DNA of 64,000 bases from contig OX388344.1 of NCBI GenBank assembly GCA_947579665.1, positions 13,386,346 through 13,450,345 on the forward strand. The letters are read 5' to 3'. Positions 34,737 through 46,470 of this stretch are shown here, piece by piece. The first letter of the stretch is position 1. Each line of letters opens with the position of its first letter. The DNA comes from Sympetrum striolatum. Lineage: Eukaryota > Arthropoda > Insecta > Odonata > Libellulidae. The position numbers and the translations under genes were made by a program. Below the pieces are notes generated by a model. That model saw only the letters and a program-made list of their open reading frames with translations. It had not been told where the DNA came from and did not search any database.

Positions 34737-34894
34737 GACTTCATGGTGCTCTTCAAAAAGCAGGAAAAAGACTTCACGGCCCAAGCGAAAGAAGAGGGAA
34801 GAAGTTGCACAGCGCATCCAGGGGCGAGAAAGAGTTGAGGTCCTCCCCAAACCACGAAAGCATCGCTCTACCCCGGAAGACGATTCAGAAGTGA
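34737..34894 (+). CDS. candidate exon, basic and charged
   Basis: A long pyrimidine tract ending CCCTTCCATAG precedes 34737, and GC content jumps to about half. Two frames stay open. One (two leading bases) reads LHGALQKAGKRLHGPSERRG and ends RKTIQK before a TGA at 34892-34894, so it could be a last exon. The other (one leading base) reads KSRKKTSRPKRKKREEVAQR, then VLPKPRKHRSTPEDDSEV, and could use a weak GTGAAT donor at 34891. The correct frame cannot be chosen without the partner exon. No family recognised. Confidence 0.5.
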
Positions 34895-35674
34895 ATTACA
34901 TTTTTTTTTCTTCCGAGTCAAAATATATTTTCAATTATGTATATTATAATATTTTTAAGGCCTGAATTTGCATAGTGTTCTATGAACTGATTTTTATTTA
35001 ATATGGATTTAAAAATCTTTGCACTCTTAACCAAACAATCGCAGAATGTATAGATTTGTTACGATGTGTCAGGCAGGGATATGAATAATTTATAGATTCT
35101 GTACCCTTACTTTGAATTACCCATATTTGTCTTGATGTCTGATTTGGAAGATGAACAAGAAGTGAAAAAAAATATGTTTCACCCGAGCCAAACTATATTT
35201 TCAATTATATATAGTCTACAAGTTTGTAAGGCAGGAATTTGTATTGTGTTCCATGTCTTTAAATGTATATAATATATACAAAAATTGCGCCCTTAGCCAA
35301 ACCATCTATTGTTGAATGTATAGACATATTACAATGTGTAAGGCGGGGATATGTATGAATTATGAACTTTGTACCTTTACATTCAATTACCCCTATTTTA
35401 CCTATTGTCTAAATCAGAAGAAAGAATAAAGAATGAATGATGGGAGGTGGTTATGGTAGAGGAAGGGAAGGAAGCAACTGATTATGAGAGGGGCGGATCT
35501 GAGTGCATAGTGGGCGTTACAGAGAAAGGGATTGTATTGGGAAGGGCAGAGGATTCGAAGTCGATGGGCCATAAAGTTGGGAATGGGTGTAAGGGTCTAG
35601 GTGAAGCAGTGGCAAGGAAATGTGGGAATGATCGGGATAGCGAGAGGGATAGCGAGAGGGATAGGGTGGTTGGC
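34895..35674. other. noncoding, two diverged direct copies
   Basis: 34905-35140 and 35165-35400 share blocks ('aaatatattttcaattatgtata', 'gaatttg.at.gtgttc.atg', 'accaaac.atc'), i.e. an old tandem duplication of about 255 bp. No gene. Confidence 0.45.
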
Positions 35675-36476
35675 TTTCGAGGGTGGGAAAGGAGTAGGGA
35701 GCTTAGAGGGAGGGATGGGAGTGGGTGGGTTAGAGGGTGGGGTGGGAGTGGGTGGGCTAGAGGGTGGGATGACAGCGGGTGGGTTAGAGGGTGGGGTGGG
35801 AGTGGGTGGGCTAGAGGGTGGGATGGGAGCGGGTTGGGTAGAGGGTGGGGTAGAGGGTGGGAGGGGAGCGGGTTTGGTAGAGGGTGGGGTAGAGGGTGGG
35901 AGGGGAGCGGATGGGTTAGAGGGTGGGGTGGGAGTGGGTGGGCTAGAGGGTGGGAGGGGAGCGAGTTGGGTAGAGGGTGGGGTTGAGGGTGGGAGGGGAG
36001 TGGGTGGGTTAGAGTGTGGGGTGGGGGTGGGTGGGCTAGAGGGTGGGATGGGAGCGGGTTGGGTATAGGGTCGGGTAGAGGGTGGGGTAGAGGGTGGGAG
36101 GGGAGCGGGTGGGTTAGAGGGTGGGGTGGTGGTGGGTGGGCTAGAGGGTGGGATGGGAGCGGGTTGGGTATAGGGTCGGGTAGAGGGTGGTAGGGGAGCG
36201 GGTTGGGTAGAGGGTTGGGTAGAGGGTGGGGTAGAGGGTGGGAGGGGAGCGGGTGGGGTAGATGGGCTGGGAATGGGTGGGGTGGGGGTGGGTGGGCTAG
36301 AGGGTGGTAGGGGAGCGGGTTGAAAAGAGGGTTGGGTAGAGGGTGGGGTAGAGGGTTGGAGGGGAGTGGGTGGGGTAGATGGGGTGGGAATGGGTGGGGT
36401 AGAGGGTGGGAGGGGAGCGGGTGGGGTAGATGGGGTGGGAATGGGTGGGGAAGAGGAGGGGTTAGAGGCTGTGGTT
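35675..36476 (+). repeat. G-rich 27-bp minisatellite
   Basis: About 800 bp of purine-rich, almost C-free sequence built from variants of a 27-bp unit with the core GGGTGGGTTAGAGGGTGGG, some units carrying an extra 12 bp. Because 27 is a multiple of three, two frames stay open for 155-179 codons (Gly/Trp/Arg-rich 9-residue repeats); these are by-products. Dense GGG runs make G-quadruplex formation on the plus strand likely. Confidence 0.9.
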
Positions 36477-36583
36477 TGAACGGGTGGGGTGTTGGTGGAG
36501 GGATATATGTCAGGTGGGGATATGAAGAATTAATAGAATTTGTACTTTTACGTTGAATATTAGCATTAAATTAACATGAACAG

Positions 36584-36726
36584 GACTTCGCTTCATAAAA
36601 GCTCGTCAATTAAACGAAATGAGACAAGAAATAGAAAAATACAAGCAAATACTTGGTAAAAGTAGTAAAAATTCTAAGTCTAAAACACATAAAAAAAGAT
36701 CATATGTTGATATGAAAATATGTTGA
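36584..36726 (+). CDS. candidate terminal exon with coiled-coil-like helix
   Basis: AG at 36582-36583 opens a phase-1 exon (two leading bases) that encodes LRFIKARQLNEMRQEIEKYK, then QILGKSSKNSKSKTHKKRSY, and ends VDMKIC before a TGA at 36724-36726. The first half has heptad-like hydrophobic spacing and high charge; the tail is Lys/Ser-rich, as in many protein C-termini. The acceptor lacks a strong pyrimidine tract. It follows the G-rich minisatellite by ~100 bp, which would then lie in an intron. Protein not recognised. Confidence 0.5.
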
Positions 36727-37091
36727 TTTTAATCTCAATATTTTAAATATCGATTACCAAAGTTCATTAATGGTTTCATTGTCTTAAATGGTAGGGTTTT
36801 CTTCCCCGTAAATTTTAAATGGGCCAATATTTCCCATATATATTCGTATGAAAGTTCGACAACACCTTTGTCGTTAGGGAATAATTTATGCCCTCAAAGT
36901 CAGAGCAATTAGTCTAAAAATATTCTACGTCCATGATAAGAATCTATATCTAATTTCCTTTCTATTGGCATTTATCTAGACTTAAGACCACAATTATCCT
37001 TGATTTAACGCTACAAATGAAAAAATATCTACAACAACGTTGAAAATTAAATAAGATAAACGATCAAATGTCATCATAAACCAATTAATTA

Positions 37092-37292
37092 TTCCCGAGG
37101 AAAAACAGACTTGAAAAAAGTCTGACAGGGCCGGGAATCGAACCCGGGATTCCACTATCCGGAATGCTGATTTAACCGTCTTCTGGCCGAGTAGCTAAGA
37201 TAAGCTAAGCCTCCCAGATACAGGGAGACCTCGAGTTCGATTCCAGGCCCCGTCAGTCTTTTTTCAAGTCCATTTTTCTTGGGAATTTCCCT
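37092..37292 (+). mobile_element. foldback tRNA-derived element with ~60-bp inverted ends
   Basis: The left end (from 37094, CCCGAGGAAAAACAGACTTG...) and the right end (to 37290) are inverted copies over about 60 bp, with few mismatches. They include TTGAAAAAAG and a B box on each strand (GGAATCGAACCCGG / GAGTTCGATTCC). The plus strand also has an A-box-like TGGCCGAGTAGCTAAG at 37185-37200, 45 nt before the right B box, giving a full pol III promoter layout. It has the same architecture as 18696-18920 but a different tRNA-like sequence. Confidence 0.7.
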
Positions 37293-37815
37293 TGGTTCAT
37301 GCCCTTATATGCAAAATAACATCAACACTTTTCCTTCGATTTATTATCTTCAAAGTCGTGACAACTTGAAAATAGTGTCATGACGTCACTTAGTCACATT
37401 AAAAAATCATCACACACGTTTCTATTTTAAATGATTTATTTACGCATACTCTGGCGGCGGGTAAAATTGTGGGTTAGGATGATCCATAGTCGTTAATTAG
37501 TTGGTTCTACAAAATGGAAGATTGGAAATTATGACGTTTGTGTGTATAAATTTGCCACCAGATTTGAATGTGCAACATTTTTCTATCTTTCGAAGTGGTA
37601 AAACCCTATCGAGGAACGTAACCTCTCACGTCCGCAGAAATTACTGAAGAGAGTGTTTAAATTAACTAACAAGTGTGCCATAAAAAATGCTGAATAAAGA
37701 GAAGTACCCTGCATTTATCGCCATGTTTTGTTCCCCAATTTTGCAAATATTAGCAAATGCATCAAGGTAGTTAATTTTATAAACAATAGATGGATAATTA
37801 ATACTTCGATGATCA
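37293..37815. other. noncoding, no supported gene
   Basis: AT-rich; nothing recognised. Confidence 0.4.
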
Positions 37816-38200
37816 AGTACGATAATAATAATAATAATAATAAATCGTCTCTATTTAGGCGAGACTGAGACTTAAAAGTCTCTTCTTCCATCTAACCCAT
37901 CGTCATTAATTATAAAATAAGAAGTAGGAATAATTAGAACAATTGTGGATGTAAAAAACCTAAGAGATTCTTAGGGAAAAAAATCCACTGCAGGAAAAGA
38001 CCCACAAGGAAGGGGAAAGGGGTGTGAAAAACCTGCGCAAACCTACCGATAGTAATAGCTAAAAAGATAAGAAAAGAGAAAAACATTCAAAAAAATTAAA
38101 TACACAACCAATAGGATAGAAGATTCACAACGAAAAGGGATAATTAGTAAAAATTTTAAGTAGAAAAATTAAATCACAAGTTAAATTGTAGAAGGTTTAA
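37816..38200 (-). mobile_element. LINE 3' end with (ATT)n tail
   Basis: On the minus strand the sequence runs into AGTCTCGCCTAAATAGAGAC and then an ATT microsatellite (37822-37848), the usual 3' end of some non-LTR retrotransposons. Upstream body sequence is too decayed to read a frame. Confidence 0.5.
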
Positions 38201-38229
38201 GCAAGATAAACATTGTCTTAAACTAAAGG

Positions 38230-39010
38230 AGATATTAAAGAAAATATGGTTGGACTGGAAAGATACGGTGGTGGGAAGGGTGGTTAGACAAGGGTGTCCC
38301 ATGTCACTTTTTACTATATATGCAGAGGAAATGGTGAAAGAAGCCTGGGAAGAAATAGACGAGGTCTGTGAGGTATGCAGACGATGAAGCTATTGTGTGG
38401 GATTCCTTAAAGGGCTTGCAAACATCAGTAAGTGCTCCTAACGATAAAGCAAGGGAGTTTGGAGTGAAAATTAACGTAAGTAAAGTTCTGTTGCTCACTA
38501 AGGGAAAGAAAGCTAAGTTAACTATTAGGGTAGATGGGGAAAAACTAGAGCAGGTGGATACATTTTCTTACTTGGGAAGTACTATTTTATTTGGAAGATG
38601 CAAGGAAGAGGTTAGCAAAATAATTGACCAAGGAAGTTTTCATGAAGCGAAATGAATTGATGAAATCTTGGTAAAGAAAAATAGTAGATGAATTCCTAAT
38701 TGGAGTGTGCTACTTTATCGGTATGAATAGTGGACGTTCTGAAAGGAAGAAGTCAAACGTTTGGAGGCCTCCGGAAATGTGAGTTTGGCGTAGAATGGAA
38801 AAAGTAAGTTGGGTTGAAAGACGGAGGTGCTGTACATGGTTGGGATTTAATTGAAGAGATTAGGAAAATACCCAGATATTGAGGAGACAGATTGGTAAAA
38901 GTTGAGGATGGAATTGAAGGTGAAAAACAGAAGACACAGACCTAAGAAGTTGGCTAATTTAATGAATAAGCTTACAAGGAAGAAAAGGAGGTGATGGCGT
39001 GAATGTTTTG
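38230..39010 (+). pseudogene. non-LTR retrotransposon reverse transcriptase fragment
   Basis: Frames in succession read RQGCPMSLFTIYAEEM, RYADDEAIVWDSLKGLQ (the YADD catalytic box), GVKINVSKV and LEQVDTFSYLGSTI. These are the ordered palm and thumb motifs of LINE reverse transcriptases. C-terminal motifs follow out of frame (WRRMEKVSWVERR). Several frameshifts and stops; 5' truncated. It belongs to a different clade from the LINE at 46690. Dead copy. Confidence 0.85.
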
Positions 39011-39379
39011 AATGGAAAAACTGAAAAACAGAACGTTCACGTGCGAAAATTCGAAACACACGGAACCAGAAGATTCTTAAGTACATTTTGTAACTACACT
39101 AATGCTAAATCAACTCAAATAATTAAAAATCCTGCTAAAATAATAAATTCGTTTGTATATTTAAAAATTAATATCGTTACGAAAAATAGAAAAGGTAGCC
39201 GTCATGTGATTTATATTAATAATAATGACAAAAAACGTAATATTACGAGGATATTGAGCATTTAAGTTAATCACAAAATATCCAAACCATTAAGATTCGT
39301 AATGCACAAGATTTTTAGGCTTCAAACGTCGACTTATACGCCGGCATATACGGTATATATTCAATCGCCATACCTTTTA

Positions 39380-40020
39380 ATATGACAAATTATAAGCCCA
39401 ATATTATGATTTTGGTCAAAAATCTTCGGCAAAACTAATTGGTGTGTGATATCATTGACCTACTGCACGCAAAGCTCATATTCGTTTACGCAGTCTTTAT
39501 TTATTTTGCAAACTTAAATTAGAAAGAAATGTCTTTAGAAGTCCAAACAAGAATTAAGATAATGGAAATCAAACGAGGATTTCAATGTCAGTCGTGTAAT
39601 ATTGTTTTTAATCTGAAGTTATGAATAACTCGAGAGCCAAACGTCGCACCGCTCCCAAAATAGGGGAAATATTTAAAGTCGAATTAATGAAGATAAAAGG
39701 CTCCTTTTTATCTCCCTGAGGTCCCAGGTTCAACTCCAGATGGGTCAAACCATTCCCAAAGCAGTTACAAGTAAACTTCACTCTCTCGATTCAGTCTTTA
39801 CTTCATTTGCAGAACCAAATTAGAAACAAATGCCTATAAAAGTCTAAACAAGCACTGAAAGAACGGAAATCAAACGAAGATTTTATAATCGTGGAACATT
39901 GTATTCTATCCGAATTTGAGAGAATTTCGATAAAATAAACGATAATTTGGTGAAATTGTGAGTATGTAAACAAAGCTTGACGTCAAACACATTTTTGAAT
40001 ACCATACATACATTCTTCTG
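39380..40020 (+). repeat. two tandem copies of a dispersed ~300-bp repeat
   Basis: 39430-39620 and 39760-39930 share 'ttgca.aac.aaattagaaa.aaatg' and 'ggaaatcaaacga.gattt'. Related copies lie at 43600-44040 and 57965-58390. A degenerate B-box-like phrase (GGTTCAACTCC at 39728) sits at the same internal place in several copies. Confidence 0.55.
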
Positions 40021-40139
40021 TTAGAGCATACTGTTGCGGAATAATTTGCGAGTTGCTTAGTCGCCTTTTTATTGTTTGCCCTCTTTTTGTTCGTACGCTA
40101 TGCTAAAACATACCTCACCGACCTCTCGCACTCTCTCTT

Positions 40140-40525
40140 TTTACTTTCTCCATATACGAAGTATAGAGAAAGTATTGTTTTCATGAAAAAATTGGACTTC
40201 GAGAGTTCAACGGAAATACATGTTTTGGGGTCCCTAGAACACGTTTTGACCATTTTCGGAATGATGTCTGTGTGTATGCGTGTGTGTGTATATGTGATAG
40301 TGGACGCTCTAACGTGAAAACTATTAGTCGTATCAATACCAAACTTCATATATAGCACTGTGGTGTGTGCTGTCAGAGTTGATTAGTTTTTGGAGTAAAT
40401 CGGTTAACCGGAAGTCGAGCTTCATTCTTCAAAGCTCATTTCCGGTTTTCAAAATATCACCATAAATATAATATTAAGGTACAGCCAACAGCATAAAAAA
40501 GTTACCACCTAAGATGCAACCAGCA
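40140..40525 (-). repeat. dispersed repeat with 'tctccatatacgaagtatagag' terminus
   Basis: Reverse complement of 63075-63400, with high similarity over more than 300 bp. It runs from CTTTCTCCATATACGAAG to AAAGTTACCACC. The family also makes up 44536-44698 + 52564-52830 and the tandem array at 60975-63400. Superfamily unknown. Confidence 0.75.
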
Positions 40526-40529
40526 TAAC

Positions 40530-41640
40530 TCGAGAAGGGCGAGTCTTTCAGATTCTTTGTTTTGAGCGCGCTTTTGGTCTTCCTCTTTATGCCTGGCAGG
40601 TTTTGAAGGCTTTTGTGATGATATATATTATACAAATACTCGCTAAAAGTTATTGCTTTTGCTGCGGTAGAAGCAGTATTGTATTATGATGTAATTAAAT
40701 TCGTATTTCGTTAAATCGGCTCGAATCTCAAGCGCAATTCGCTCTTCTTCTTAAAATATTGGACATGAATTACTTTGGCTGCTCATATTTCATCCTAACA
40801 TAATATTTTCCATCAATGCAGATTTAGAATGAAATTGGTTATTTCAGTTAATGCTCCACATGCCCGCAGGATGATCGTTTTCGTAAAGATTATACTTAAT
40901 TATGATACGATAATTAAGAGAATATGAACTACTGTAAATTAGGTCAACTGAAGTAGGAAAAATTAGAAATAAACGTATATCATAAATATAATAATGGTGT
41001 TGCAGATTTATGAAAGATAGTTAAGTAAGAAATACATTTAAATTAACTATCCGCGAGCCTCCGTAAGGCTTATTGCTGAGAATGTGATACACTCAACTAT
41101 CTTAATAATTTACAAATAACGATCGTTGAGAGTAGGGATCACGTCGTCGCGTATTTCGTCATGTAAATCACACCTTAGGAATATCTCTAATAATTTTTGT
41201 CTTTACAGAGTATTATTCTTGTAAGATACCCAGCGGAGGGCTCCGATCATTTTGGACTGACTGCTATCTAACCTGTAGTCTCTTAACAAACCGCTTAATA
41301 TTTTACGTGCGAAAATTTCTTTTGGATAATAAAATTAGAATGTAGAGTCAAGAATGTAGAGTCGAGCGAAGCGCAAAAAGAATTGAATAATATGCTTGTA
41401 ATTATTTAATTCCTTTATTTAAACCTTCTCCGTCAAAAATTTTAAAATACTAAAACGATTAAGAGTTTCAACATTGGGAAAAGGTATGAGCCAACAACTT
41501 AAGGCTGTTACAACTCCACTCTTAATATTTGCACGTAAACGCTAATGCATGAAAAATACATTTAAATCTATTGCTACGGATCTCTGTGGCAAGTCCTCCT
41601 TTTGGTGCTACGTCTACTTTTAATGTTTTTGTCTACATAA
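40530..41640. other. noncoding, no supported gene
   Basis: AT-rich apart from a short GC-richer piece near 40540-40620. No open frame with splice context. Confidence 0.4.
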
Positions 41641-41840
41641 CGGTTAATTGGTACCAAGCATACCTTCCTTCTCAAGAAAACAAAGGGAGCTTCTGCGTGG
41701 GGGTGAGAGAAAGGGTCTTCAATGGAGCAGTCGCAGGTTACTGATCAAGGGATCAGAGAAGAGCCCACAAACGCTCTGGATGGTCTACCAGACTGCCCAT
41801 GTCTCGGACCGTCTCTGCTTTCAGGAGTAGAATTAAACAT
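41641..41840 (+). other. GC-richer candidate exon region
   Basis: About 190 bp near 50% GC in AT-rich sequence. One frame is open for 60 codons (41648-41830: REKQ-type basic sequence ending DRLCFQE). Another reads MEQSQVTDQGIREEPTNALD then GLPDCPCLGPSLLSGVELNI from 41721. No convincing acceptor or donor pair, so the strand and frame remain open. Confidence 0.3.
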
Positions 41841-43164
41841 ATATTAACCATAGAAAGATCACTCCCGTAGAAATTTAAGATTCGGAACATTCTAATTCCA
41901 AAATTGCGTTCTCAATATTTACATTCATCTTTTCAGGTTGTTTTCACTATTTCTTCTAACCAACGATTTTCATAAACCTTCGGGATATCCTTACAAATCA
42001 ATCAACAAAAAACGGGAAAATTTAAGAAAAAGCTATTTGCGTAAACTGGCGTTCCTTTGGTTCTTTTTCATTACTATAATTGAATCTATAGTGTTTTCAA
42101 TTCTTTTATCCCATTAAATGATAGATACAGTTATTAGTTTCGTAGATTTTAAGAACCTTTAAAATTAATATAAAAAACCACCTAAAGCAAGTGAATACAT
42201 TTTTTCTCTCAGTGTTGATGATAGCCAAAACGTTCAACTCATCTTGATTCACTTATAAAATTTGCTAGTCGATCTCACCTCGTTTATAAAATACAAAATA
42301 AGGATGTCATTTAAATACGTATTTAAACACAATTAAAATCGTCATTACTGTAACACACACGCAATTACTTGCTCATCCTGCGTCGAGTACTAATAAGTAA
42401 TACCCCTAGCTAAGTCTTAAATTTGGTTAGAGGTCGATTAACCATTGTCATGCAAAAGTGACAATTCTACGGATAGCGCTCTTATCATTTTTCATAACTG
42501 ATAAAATAAAAGATGGTCTTCTTAAATTACTTAGAACTTCGAAATAAATTCTAATACACTTCGGAGTTGATTGGTGGATCAGTAAATAGCTAAAAATACG
42601 AGAGGAGTAACTTTTGAGAAATAATGTTTCGATAATTTTACCAAAAGGACGTCTACCGCTGGCCATTTACTACAGCATTTACTGGAAACCATTACTTTGA
42701 AACGATAAGGAATCCATGGATCCAATTTTTAGGACAGTGGTTTCATCAAGTGATTTATGATTATTTTCTTTCAATCCACATCAGATAAACAGTGAGATCT
42801 CGTAAGTTATAGGCTGTAGAACATACAAAATATCAAATCTGATGCTCTGCAGTCCCACTTTATGAGAGATTTAATTCTTCGAGTCATTCTTCTAATTGCG
42901 AGCTAAAAATTATACATATATCACAGAAGGCTAGTGGACATATTATTTTAGATAACATCAAAATGAATCAAGCAAATTGCAACTCAAATCCTCTTCTCCC
43001 AACGAGAAAGTTTTTCCTTTCCATTCCCCTTTGGCAACGGAAGGAAATCTTGCCCTTCTCCCCCACCTATTTCGTTTTGTCCTGTTTAACAGTTTTCCAG
43101 GAATTCCACCCTTTCACCTGCAGGTCACACTTTTGTTCCCTCTTATTTTTTCTTCTTTTTCCAG
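41841..43164. other. noncoding, no supported gene
   Basis: AT-rich. A pyrimidine-rich stretch at 42985-43164 leads into the acceptor at 43164. A 72-codon minus frame at 42448-42666 has no support. Confidence 0.4.
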
Positions 43165-43234
43165 GCACACGCCATATGGAGGATCGCGTATTTATGTAAA
43201 TGTTAAAGATGGTGCTAGTAAGCGTCGAAGATAA
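43165..43234 (+). CDS. candidate terminal exon ending in basic tail
   Basis: An unusually long pyrimidine tract (CTTATTTTTTCTTCTTTTTC, then CAG) precedes 43165. With one leading base the exon reads HTPYGGSRIYVNVKDGASKR, RR and TAA at 43232-43234. The acceptor is among the best in the window. The encoded peptide is plausible but short, and the partner exon is unknown. Confidence 0.5.
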
Positions 43235-43599
43235 TTGTGTAAATTTTCTACGGTGTTGTTATAAGGATAATTTAATTTTACAAAGTCATGGAATACACAG
43301 TCTATAGGAGTCATGAGATTAACGGGATACAGTAATCTAGAAAAAAATATTCCTTATTTAAATCAATCGGATGAGCTATAACTTTGAGGAACTTCATAGG
43401 TAACTAAACATAAGGAAATAAACAACTTCGTCAAAGTTACACGACTTTTTGTGTGGAAGTTGTGGAACTTTTATTTCCTTGTGTTTATATCTTAGTTATT
43501 TCTCTTGATAATAGAACGCTTTTCAATTGGGAAAGTTAAACGAAAGTTTTGTAAAAGCAATCAAATTATAGTAATCCACCGAATTATGCACATATCTTA

Positions 43600-44040
43600 T
43601 ACATAAAAATTGCGCCTGCGTGTGTCTGTGGCCGCAAAACTCGAAAACCACTCGGTCGATTGCCTTGAAATTTTTACAGAACGTTGCATTCAAATATATT
43701 TACGAAATATGTAATACGAAAGTGTATCTATTATAAAAAATGGTGACACTTCGTCCTTACTTCGATCCTAGACGAGTCAAAGCATTTCCGTAAGAAATGC
43801 ACGTAAAGTTCATTTTTATCGCAGCAGGCTTCATTTCTTTTGCAAAATTAAATTAAAAACAATGGTAACATGACATTGAAGTAAGAACCAATAGCAAATA
43901 AAATGAATAAAAAACCTTATTCTGGTCGTAGATTATTGTTTTCGAATTGAATTTTCGAGATTTTACACGAAATACACGAAAATCTTTGTAAATTTTGTGA
44001 GTATAAACAACCGGTCCCCCTGACGAAAAATGCCATAGTT
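43600..44040 (+). repeat. dispersed repeat copy
   Basis: Same family as 39380-40020 and 57965-58390: it shares 'tgtgtctgtg..cgcaaaactcg', 'ttttgcaaaattaaatt..aaa' and 'ggtcgtagat.tcgttttcga'. No coding capacity. Confidence 0.6.
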
Positions 44041-44535
44041 GAGTCCAAGATCCTGCGTTGTGGCCTATTTGAAATTAAGAAGAAGAGAAAAGTTGCTGGT
44101 TTTGTTCACATTGATGAGCATAATCAATCGTTTAAAGTGATTTAAATGATCAATTTTCGAAAAACGAAATGTGAGTTAATTTGATGCCGAATGTTGTATT
44201 CAGTTAAATTCATTTGTATTGTTTTGGAAATTATTTAATCATCCGTTTTCGAAAAGCAAAGTGAGAGTTACTTTGATTGCTGCATTCAATTCAATTAATT
44301 TCTTTAGTTATTTTCCAGTTGATCGTCGTCAAATACAACAGTACGCGTTAACACATAAAATGCTGTGGCAGATAATGGATACTAATAAATGATATTTATA
44401 TAAATAACGAAAATTCTCCATCCAAACGCGAGAGCAGAGCTAGCGTAACGGACTATGTCCTTTCTTTTCTCTCCCTCTCTTCTCAAGAGAAAGGCTCGCC
44501 GGCCCGAAATTTGGACTTAGTTTTTTTTGATGGCT

Positions 44536-44698
44536 CAGGGGTGGTAACTTTTTTTTGCTGTTAGCTGTACATACTATTATTTATAAAATTTTTAGAAAAT
44601 ATAATTTACCATAACTTATGTTTGGAACATATTTGTATCACTGATTGTTTAGGAGTTATTCATGAAATACTGATAAACCGGAAGTTGCTGATTATGTA
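44536..44698 (-). repeat. dispersed repeat, left piece split by the 44699 element
   Basis: Inverse match to 62235-62340 and the 40500-40525 end (GGTGGTAACTTTTTTTTGCTG). It breaks off at 'gattatgTA', and the sequence resumes at 52564 with 'TActttgtgagcgctctggg'. Intact copies read straight through this point. Confidence 0.8.
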
Positions 44699-44891
44699 CA
44701 GTGGGGGAAACAATTATCGCAACACCAGTTGGCGTCAGAGCGCGGATTACGTGGAAACTAACTGAAATCACTCTAACTCCGACAATTCGGCAACTCTGTA
44801 TAGAGGCAGTAAAACCGGGAATATTCAAAGTCCATACGAATGGAAAATAGACTTTTAGTTTCGTTTTTATATGCAGACATTTAAAACTCAC

Positions 44892-44945
44892 CTTCGCGAG
44901 ATTTCCAAGTAGTGCCTTTGCCTCATTGTCTTCATTTTTTGCCAT
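44892..44945 (-). CDS. short ATG exon with consensus donor inside the element end
   Basis: The minus strand reads MAKNEDNEAKALLGNLAK from 44945 and stops at a consensus donor AAG/GTGAGT. At the opposite end (plus strand, from 52350) an ATG frame reads MTNSGRDRAKV at the mirrored position. It may be a relic of a start region lying in both terminal repeats, or chance. No downstream exon identified. Confidence 0.25.
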
Positions 44946-45719
44946 TTATTATTCAAAGTCAGTTGTGATAAAAATAGTTATGTAGAATGTCAATATAATA
45001 CACTGGGAGATAGTAACAAACAAGATTGTTTGATAGCGAAATATCAGACGTTAAAATGAACATTTTGAGGTATTATTTCGAGAATTAAAGGTCTAAATAC
45101 TAGAATTGTGATGGAATTGAATTCTTGCAAAGAGAATTCAACACTTAAAAATTCGAATTTAGAAACCACTAAGATGCGTCCTATTCTTACCTTTCTATTT
45201 TCTCTCGAGCAGTGTAGTTTTCCACTGCTTAAGGTATTAAAAATATCCCTTCGATGAATCCAATCTAATCCGTGTGTTGAAGGAGTTCAACTTTTCCAAG
45301 AGCTTTTTAGCAATTAACGTTTTGACAGGAATTGTCATCACTATTATTAACTTTTAAATAGTGGAATCGGTAATAAACAACTTTCAGCTCTATCAGGCTA
45401 TATGTAATAGGGAGTAATATTTGTGTAATAACAAATGGTGTTTCTCATGAGACATCAATGCACTTTAACCATACTGACTGAAAAAATATAATAAATTGCA
45501 ACGGTACCACATCTCTATTGATGTTACAGTCATTCATCACACCACTAATACGATTTTCCTCTTCAGTGAGTGTATTACTCTACAACAGTTAATTTCAATT
45601 TAATTTATCCAGAGCTGTAATATATTTGATTAATGAGCTAGAATGCAATCGAAATTATACCAACAATTGGAATCTTTAATGCAAATAAAAAATGATGATT
45701 CGAATGTCCGAAAATCAAT

Positions 45720-45835
45720 CATTAGATGTTCCGTACTCGCCTCGTAGTGTAAACATAATCACACACTTTCGACGAATTACAGGTGCCCCACAGATTTTAC
45801 ACTGCAGAACGGGCCACACTTACGAAAATACTTGT
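45720..45835 (-). pseudogene. zinc-knuckle-like coding scrap
   Basis: The minus strand frame VWPVLQCKICGAPVIRRKC then VIMFTLRGEYGTSND ends in TGA. The CxxC pair after a VW motif recalls zinc-finger segments of transposon proteins, but the second metal-binding pair is missing. Probably a decayed element inside the 7.9-kb insertion. Confidence 0.3.
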
Positions 45836-46470
45836 GGCAGCATAATCTAAACTTGTATTAAGTTTCCAAGAGGCCGGTATTCACTTCTCTACTTTCTCCG
45901 TAGCGATGAATAAAATTTTCCGCTTCCAATTTGATCATCTTGATTTCCGTATGTTAAAATACTTCTCAAGGTTACTTAGATCCATATATTAGACACCATA
46001 CTCAGCTATTGTTCGCTGATTTTACTAAAATTTGTGTGCACTTTACGGACTCTTCCGAAACACTCCCAACCCCTCTCCCTCCATGAAGACCGTAGTTTAA
46101 ATGTCGTTTACTACGTTGTTTTGCGGTTTGGATGCGAATAGATTAGAGAATAGATCGAATATACGCAGACAAAGTTATTCCTTAATTCAGCAGTAGAAAT
46201 AGTTAATAACGCCCACTTAAATAGGCAAAAGGTTGGGCATGAGCTTAGCCCCAAAACATAGAAAAATTGCAATGGTGAAAAAGAAAAATTCACTTAAAAA
46301 AAAGGTAAAGGTTATTCAAAAAAGGAAACCATGTTTCAATGTGCAAACTGTGAGATCTAAAAATAATAATAGTAAATTGCAAGAGTTTACGTAATAAACA
46401 GGTGGAATTCTTTAACATTACGATGAGAACTTGCGCGGATATCATACTAGAAAGAAAAAACAAGTGTTTT

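Noticed and set aside
35447..36556. Gly/Trp/Arg-rich proteins of 179, 155 and 78 residues
   Set aside because: They are translations of a 27-bp minisatellite in different frames; no promoter, splice or codon evidence.
37130..37260. Functional tRNA gene
   Set aside because: The tRNA-like unit is embedded in a foldback element with 60-bp inverted ends, and the stems do not close properly.
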